Part shown: positions 14,699-17,911 of the stretch, piece after piece
Numbering within the stretch: the stretch's first letter is position 1
Layout: the number at the start of each line of letters is the position of its first letter
Assembly: GCA_027083015.1 (NCBI GenBank)
Contig: JALWQS010000090.1
Location: 1-17,911, forward strand
Direction of reading: 5' to 3'
Origin: Candidatus Woesearchaeota archaeon
Lineage (GTDB): Archaea; Nanobdellota; Nanobdellia; Woesearchaeales; UBA11576
DNA length: 17,911 bases
Program-made: the position numbers and the translations under genes
Notes under the pieces: model-generated
Told to the model about the DNA's origin: nothing
Seen by the model: the letters and a program-made list of their open reading frames with translations, nothing else
Database searches by the model: none

Positions 14699-17600
14699 AC
14701 TTGACTCCTGAACCTTGGACAACTGCAGGAACCGGTATTTTCTTGGTGACCCATTCTTTCCATAGGCACCACCATAAGAACTTCAGTTTGCAGACTGGCT
14801 CTTCAACCTCTATGTATTGGGTCTGATAGACGACTTCAACAGCAGGTGGTTTAGGAGCAATGTCCTTTGACTGTGACTTGTCTGAAGCTACGGGTTTTTC
14901 AGTGGTTTGTTGGTAAGGTTCAACACCGTTGCTTACGACAAAAGAATCCCAATCATCATCAGCTGAAGTATCGCTGTCGCTGTCGGTCTGAGAGGAAGCG
15001 ATCAGCGTGGTGAACTTGTAAGGGCCTTTCTCATCACAGACTGCATCTTCAGAGCATGACTTTATGTTGTAATAATACTTGGTCTTTTCATCAAGTGCAG
15101 AGAGCTTTATCTCATGTTCAGTCAGCATGTTGGAATCATCTTCGCAATCATCAAGAGCTGAGTCATCAGTGCCGTAGCATACTTTAGAGTTAGCTGCTAC
15201 GTCGGTCTCCCATGTTATTGTTGCTTCGTCTGCCTTGACACTCTTGACCTTTATGCCGTGGATGTGAGGGTCAACGCCTGAAGTTGAGTTATCGTCAGAT
15301 GTATCCGTAGCGTCTGTGTTGTCCTCTGAACTATTATCCTCAGTAGAACTGTTATTGTCTGTGTTGTCTGAAGTATCAGTTTCGTCTGTAGTGTTGTTGA
15401 TATCATTGCCTGTAACTACTACAACTACTGACTGTGACTGTGAGATTCCATCATTGTCATCGACGATCAGGTCTATGGAATAATTGCCCGGGTATTCAAA
15501 AGTCAGGTTATGAGGCTTAGGGGTGCCAGGAACCATTGCCTGAACAAAATTGTAACCTTCAGGACCTGTAACGACCCAAGAATGGGTGACTATCTCACCA
15601 TCAGGATCATAGCTTAAGTCGCCGCTAATAGTTACATTAAGAGGTGCTTCACCCGTAGAAGGGTCTACAGTGATGGTTGGTACTGGAGGCTGGTTAGAGC
15701 TTGAATCAGTGCTATTGTCGTCGCTATTATCACCGGAACCATCAGTCTGGTTGTCTGATTGGTCTTCATCTGACTGGTCATCTGAAGACTCGCTGACAGT
15801 TACGTAAGCATAAGCGACAGAAGTCTCATGTTCTGCGTCACGAACATTGAGCCTGACAGTGTATTCTCCGGGCTCATCAAATGTGAGGTTTAAGACTCCT
15901 GGCGTACCTTGGACAGCCAGATCAAAGTATGAAAAATGAGGGCCTGTGACTATCCATGAATAGTCTGTTATGCCTTTATCATCATGACTGTTGGTTCCGT
16001 CGATGACTACGTTCAAAGGAGCAACACCTTCGCTTGGGGTTACATCAACAACAGCGACAGGAAGCTGATTCTCACCATCATCAGTGCTGTTATCATCGGT
16101 ATTATTGTTATCGTCAGAACCGTTGCTTGAATTATCACTATCATCTTCAGAGACTGTTACATAAGCGACATCTGTATCTGATAAGCCTCCGTTATCTTTG
16201 ACTGTCAATACAAACTTGTACTGGCCGGGTTCTGTAATTGAGTAGTTCATGGGAACAAAAGGCCATGAATTATCATTGAGGTTCTCTGAAAGGCCAGGAC
16301 CTGAAACTGATAAGGACCATGAGGCAAGTGAACCGTCGGTATCATAACTTCTTGAACCGTCAACAAGCACTGTCAAAGGAGCGGTGCCTGATGAAGGGGA
16401 GACTGAAAGCTGAGCAACAGGGTTATCATTGAATGTCTGAGTAGAGTCAGTCACTATAACCTGCTTGACAATAGTCGTCTCGGCATGATCATCATCACGG
16501 ACAGTTAGTTTGATGGTTTGGACTCCTGGAAACTCAAAAACAAAACTCTTCTTTTCAGGAACGCCGAAGCCATGCTCGTAAGAGCTTGTAGCGATGCCTT
16601 TAGGGCCTGAGCTTGAGATTTCCCACCAATAATCTATTATCCTGCCATCAGGATCGCTGCTTGACGGAGTTGCATAGACTGTCAAAGGAGCAGTGCCTGA
16701 TGAAGGCTTGATAACCAGGTCAACAGCTGGTGGTTGGTTGGTATTTGTCTCTTCAGAGCTGGACGAGCCAGAAACCACGCCTGGCTTTACCCAAAGCACG
16801 GTTGTCTTGACATTATTGCTCTCGTCGGTTTCAGCAACCTGATTATTATAATCAGCTACTAGGCGTGGACGGAGAGATCTCTGGTAAAAAAGGCCGTCTT
16901 TAAGACTATCCTCCAGCCTGTTATGAGAATCATATACATATTTGAATGATAGAGAGATGCTCTTACCGGGTGCTAAGGTCAGTGTTTTCGAAACATGATC
17001 AGCGGTTTTGCTGTAATACATGACGCCGTCGTAGAAACCGACCTTGAAGGAAGCAGTAGCTGAACCTTTATTCTCAACTGTATAATGGAATGTGACTGCT
17101 TCGCCAAACCTGACAGAACGGGTATCTGCAGAGAAAGCAGAAACAACAAGATCAGGTTTTAATAAAGGCCTGATAACAGCAGGATCTATGCGGATTTCAG
17201 GAAGCCGATCGATTATTGAAGGGTGAGTGGTCTGAAAATTATTGCTGTCATCAGCATTTTTAGAGTCATCGTTAGATGTCTGAGGGTTGACTGCTTTAGC
17301 AAGACCTACTAGATCATCGTGAGTTCTTTCTGCTAAAGAACCCGGTAATCTAACAACACTGCCAGTATTGCTTGAAGTATCATCTTTACTGTTGTCTGGA
17401 TCAGTATTATCTTCAGAACCTACACGCCCAAAATCTCTGGGTTCCAGACCTCCTGGTAAGTTATATTGGGGAATCTTCCAGGTGTTAGGAATCTGGTTTG
17501 AAAATCTGTTATCAGGTTCTGGCAGAGGTTCAGCAACTACATCTGTGTTTAGTGCTTTAGGCATAAAACTGGGTGCTGATCTGTAATCTGCATGTGTGGT

Positions 17601-17816
17601 TGTTATTGTATCTGTTACATCCAAAGGATCGTAGGACCCTGTTGTTGAGCTTGTTCTTGATGCTATGATTGTGCTTTCTAATAGCTTAGCATCATCTAAA
17701 GAAAGCTGTTTTTGCGGCTCATAATATGTTAAAGTCAGTGAATAAGACACATTTGACAAGACAAAAAACAAAAGCGTCAAAACCGCCAATAAACCTTTTA
17801 TTTTGCTTTTTTTCAT
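14688..17816 (-). CDS. Secreted CARDB-PKD4-FN3 surface protein with Asp/Asn/Ser linkers
   Basis: The ATG at 17816 gives 1042 aa. It follows GGGGAGGA with a 4-nt gap and opens a signal peptide (about 1-26). An upstream in-frame TTG at 17885 is rejected because it has no binding site and lies about 17 nt from the TATA box. After a low-complexity region (27-220) come a CARDB domain (about 221-342) and four PKD domains (about 360-456, 465-558, 583-676, 708-805), each with a PSxGxAPLxV strand; several keep a DPDG/DTDG-type turn. An FN3 domain with Cys pairs (about 851-938) follows, then an acidic linker, then a C-terminus with a CKLKFLWWCLWKEW string (about 1009-1022). Linkers between PKD2, PKD3, PKD4 and FN3 are almost pure D/S/N/T and dense in N-x-S/T sequons, so N-glycosylation is likely. 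No C-terminal TM or sorting signal is seen. The role is probably an extended surface stalk or adhesin; the binding target is unknown. Confidence 0.92.
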   Translation of the reverse strand: MKKSKIKGLLAVLTLLFFVLSNVSYSLTLTYYEPQKQLSLDDAKLLESTIIASRTSSTTGSYDPLDVTDTITTTHADYRSAPSFMPKALNTDVVAEPLPEPDNRFSNQIPNTWKIPQYNLPGGLEPRDFGRVGSEDNTDPDNSKDDTSSNTGSVVRLPGSLAERTHDDLVGLAKAVNPQTSNDDSKNADDSNNFQTTHPSIIDRLPEIRIDPAVIRPLLKPDLVVSAFSADTRSVRFGEAVTFHYTVENKGSATASFKVGFYDGVMYYSKTADHVSKTLTLAPGKSISLSFKYVYDSHNRLEDSLKDGLFYQRSLRPRLVADYNNQVAETDESNNVKTTVLWVKPGVVSGSSSSEETNTNQPPAVDLVIKPSSGTAPLTVYATPSSSDPDGRIIDYWWEISSSGPKGIATSSYEHGFGVPEKKSFVFEFPGVQTIKLTVRDDDHAETTIVKQVIVTDSTQTFNDNPVAQLSVSPSSGTAPLTVLVDGSRSYDTDGSLASWSLSVSGPGLSENLNDNSWPFVPMNYSITEPGQYKFVLTVKDNGGLSDTDVAYVTVSEDDSDNSSNGSDDNNNTDDNSTDDGENQLPVAVVDVTPSEGVAPLNVVIDGTNSHDDKGITDYSWIVTGPHFSYFDLAVQGTPGVLNLTFDEPGEYTVRLNVRDAEHETSVAYAYVTVSESSDDQSDEDQSDNQTDGSGDNSDDNSTDSSSNQPPVPTITVDPSTGEAPLNVTISGDLSYDPDGEIVTHSWVVTGPEGYNFVQAMVPGTPKPHNLTFEYPGNYSIDLIVDDNDGISQSQSVVVVVTGNDINNTTDETDTSDNTDNNSSTEDNSSEDNTDATDTSDDNSTSGVDPHIHGIKVKSVKADEATITWETDVAANSKVCYGTDDSALDDCEDDSNMLTEHEIKLSALDEKTKYYYNIKSCSEDAVCDEKGPYKFTTLIASSQTDSDSDTSADDDWDSFVVSNGVEPYQQTTEKPVASDKSQSKDIAPKPPAVEVVYQTQYIEVEEPVCKLKFLWWCLWKEWVTKKIPVPAVVQGSGVKFEI
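15402..16739 (-). repeat. Four PKD domain repeats
   Basis: PSSGTAPLTV (371-380 and 474-483), PSEGVAPLNV (594-603) and PSTGEAPLNV (719-728) mark the same strand in each domain. PKD1 and PKD2 are nearly identical there at DNA level too: 28 of 29 bases match between 16369-16397 and 16678-16706. This points to a fairly recent domain duplication or gene conversion. PKD1-PKD2 have a short linker and the later ones long D/N/S/T linkers. Confidence 0.8.
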
Positions 17817-17820
17817 TATT

Positions 17821-17828
17821 TCCTCCCC
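17821..17828 (-). promoter_or_regulatory. Strong ribosome binding site of the secreted PKD protein
   Basis: On the minus strand GGGGAGGA precedes AATA and the ATG at 17816. This is the strongest Shine-Dalgarno match in the window and sets the start. Confidence 0.85.
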
Positions 17829-17852
17829 AATATGAGTTTTTATGAACATAAT

Positions 17853-17874
17853 CAACAGGATAATGTTGTTATCC
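17853..17874 (-). promoter_or_regulatory. Interleaved inverted repeats in the leader of the PKD protein gene
   Basis: On the minus strand the order is GGATAA, CAACA, TTATCC, TGTTG with no bases between. GGATAA pairs with TTATCC, and CAACA pairs with TGTTG, so the two stems interlock and cannot easily form together. The element lies just downstream of the expected transcription start, so it could be an operator for a repressor or two alternative RNA hairpins. Confidence 0.45.
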
Positions 17875-17901
17875 AATAGTGACAAATAGTTTCAGAAATA
17901 G

Positions 17902-17909
17902 TATATAAA
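17902..17909 (-). promoter_or_regulatory. TATA box of the PKD protein gene
   Basis: TTTATATA on the minus strand matches the archaeal box A consensus. A start about 25 nt downstream, near 17880, would give a leader of about 60 nt before the ATG at 17816. The upstream BRE is cut off by the window edge. Confidence 0.7.
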
Positions 17910-17911
17910 TG

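Noticed and set aside
17817..17885. N-terminal extension of the PKD gene from a TTG at 17885
   Set aside because: It lies too close to the TATA box to be within the transcript with a binding site, and the ATG at 17816 has a strong GGGGAGGA and starts a signal peptide.

Overview
The window looks like part of a DPANN-type archaeal genome, most like the Woesearchaeota/Pacearchaeota group. This is an inference from several features together. Both outward ends carry archaeal TATA-like boxes (a clean TTTATATA before the minus-strand gene). One protein has a class III (prepilin-like) signal. There are very large FN3/PKD/CARDB surface proteins, cysteine-rich extracellular modules, and repeated ITG[FA]A-type strings that I associate with secreted proteins of these archaea. 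Arginine is mostly AGA/AGG and isoleucine mostly ATA. There are no rRNA, tRNA, CRISPR, transposase or metabolic genes.

Layout: positions 1-191 are a leader with a weak promoter and a perfect hairpin. Five plus-strand genes follow, packed like an operon: a six-TM membrane protein (192-1076); a 693-aa prepilin-like anchored protein (1073-3154, overlapping the first gene by 4 nt through GTGA); a 160-nt AT-rich spacer with short AAGCTAA repeats; a giant 3149-aa secreted protein (3315-12764); a 312-aa single-TM protein with C-x13-C repeats (12781-13719); and a second six-TM protein (13721-14653), 1 nt after its predecessor. A convergent minus-strand gene (14688-17816) encodes a 1042-aa secreted CARDB/PKD/FN3 protein. 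It has its own promoter, a strong ribosome binding site and an unusual interleaved inverted repeat in its leader.

Every protein is predicted to be in the membrane or outside the cell. The two six-TM proteins have the same layout and bracket the operon, with the prepilin-like protein, the giant protein and the Cys-repeat protein between them. The best reading is a cell-surface assembly or adhesion locus. The six-TM proteins may be membrane partners, the prepilin-like protein a membrane-tethered accessory, and the giant protein the displayed structure. The convergent PKD protein shares an FN3 subtype with the giant protein and may act on the same surface. None of the genes has a function I can name with certainty. 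The cluster as a unit is the main candidate for an undescribed system.
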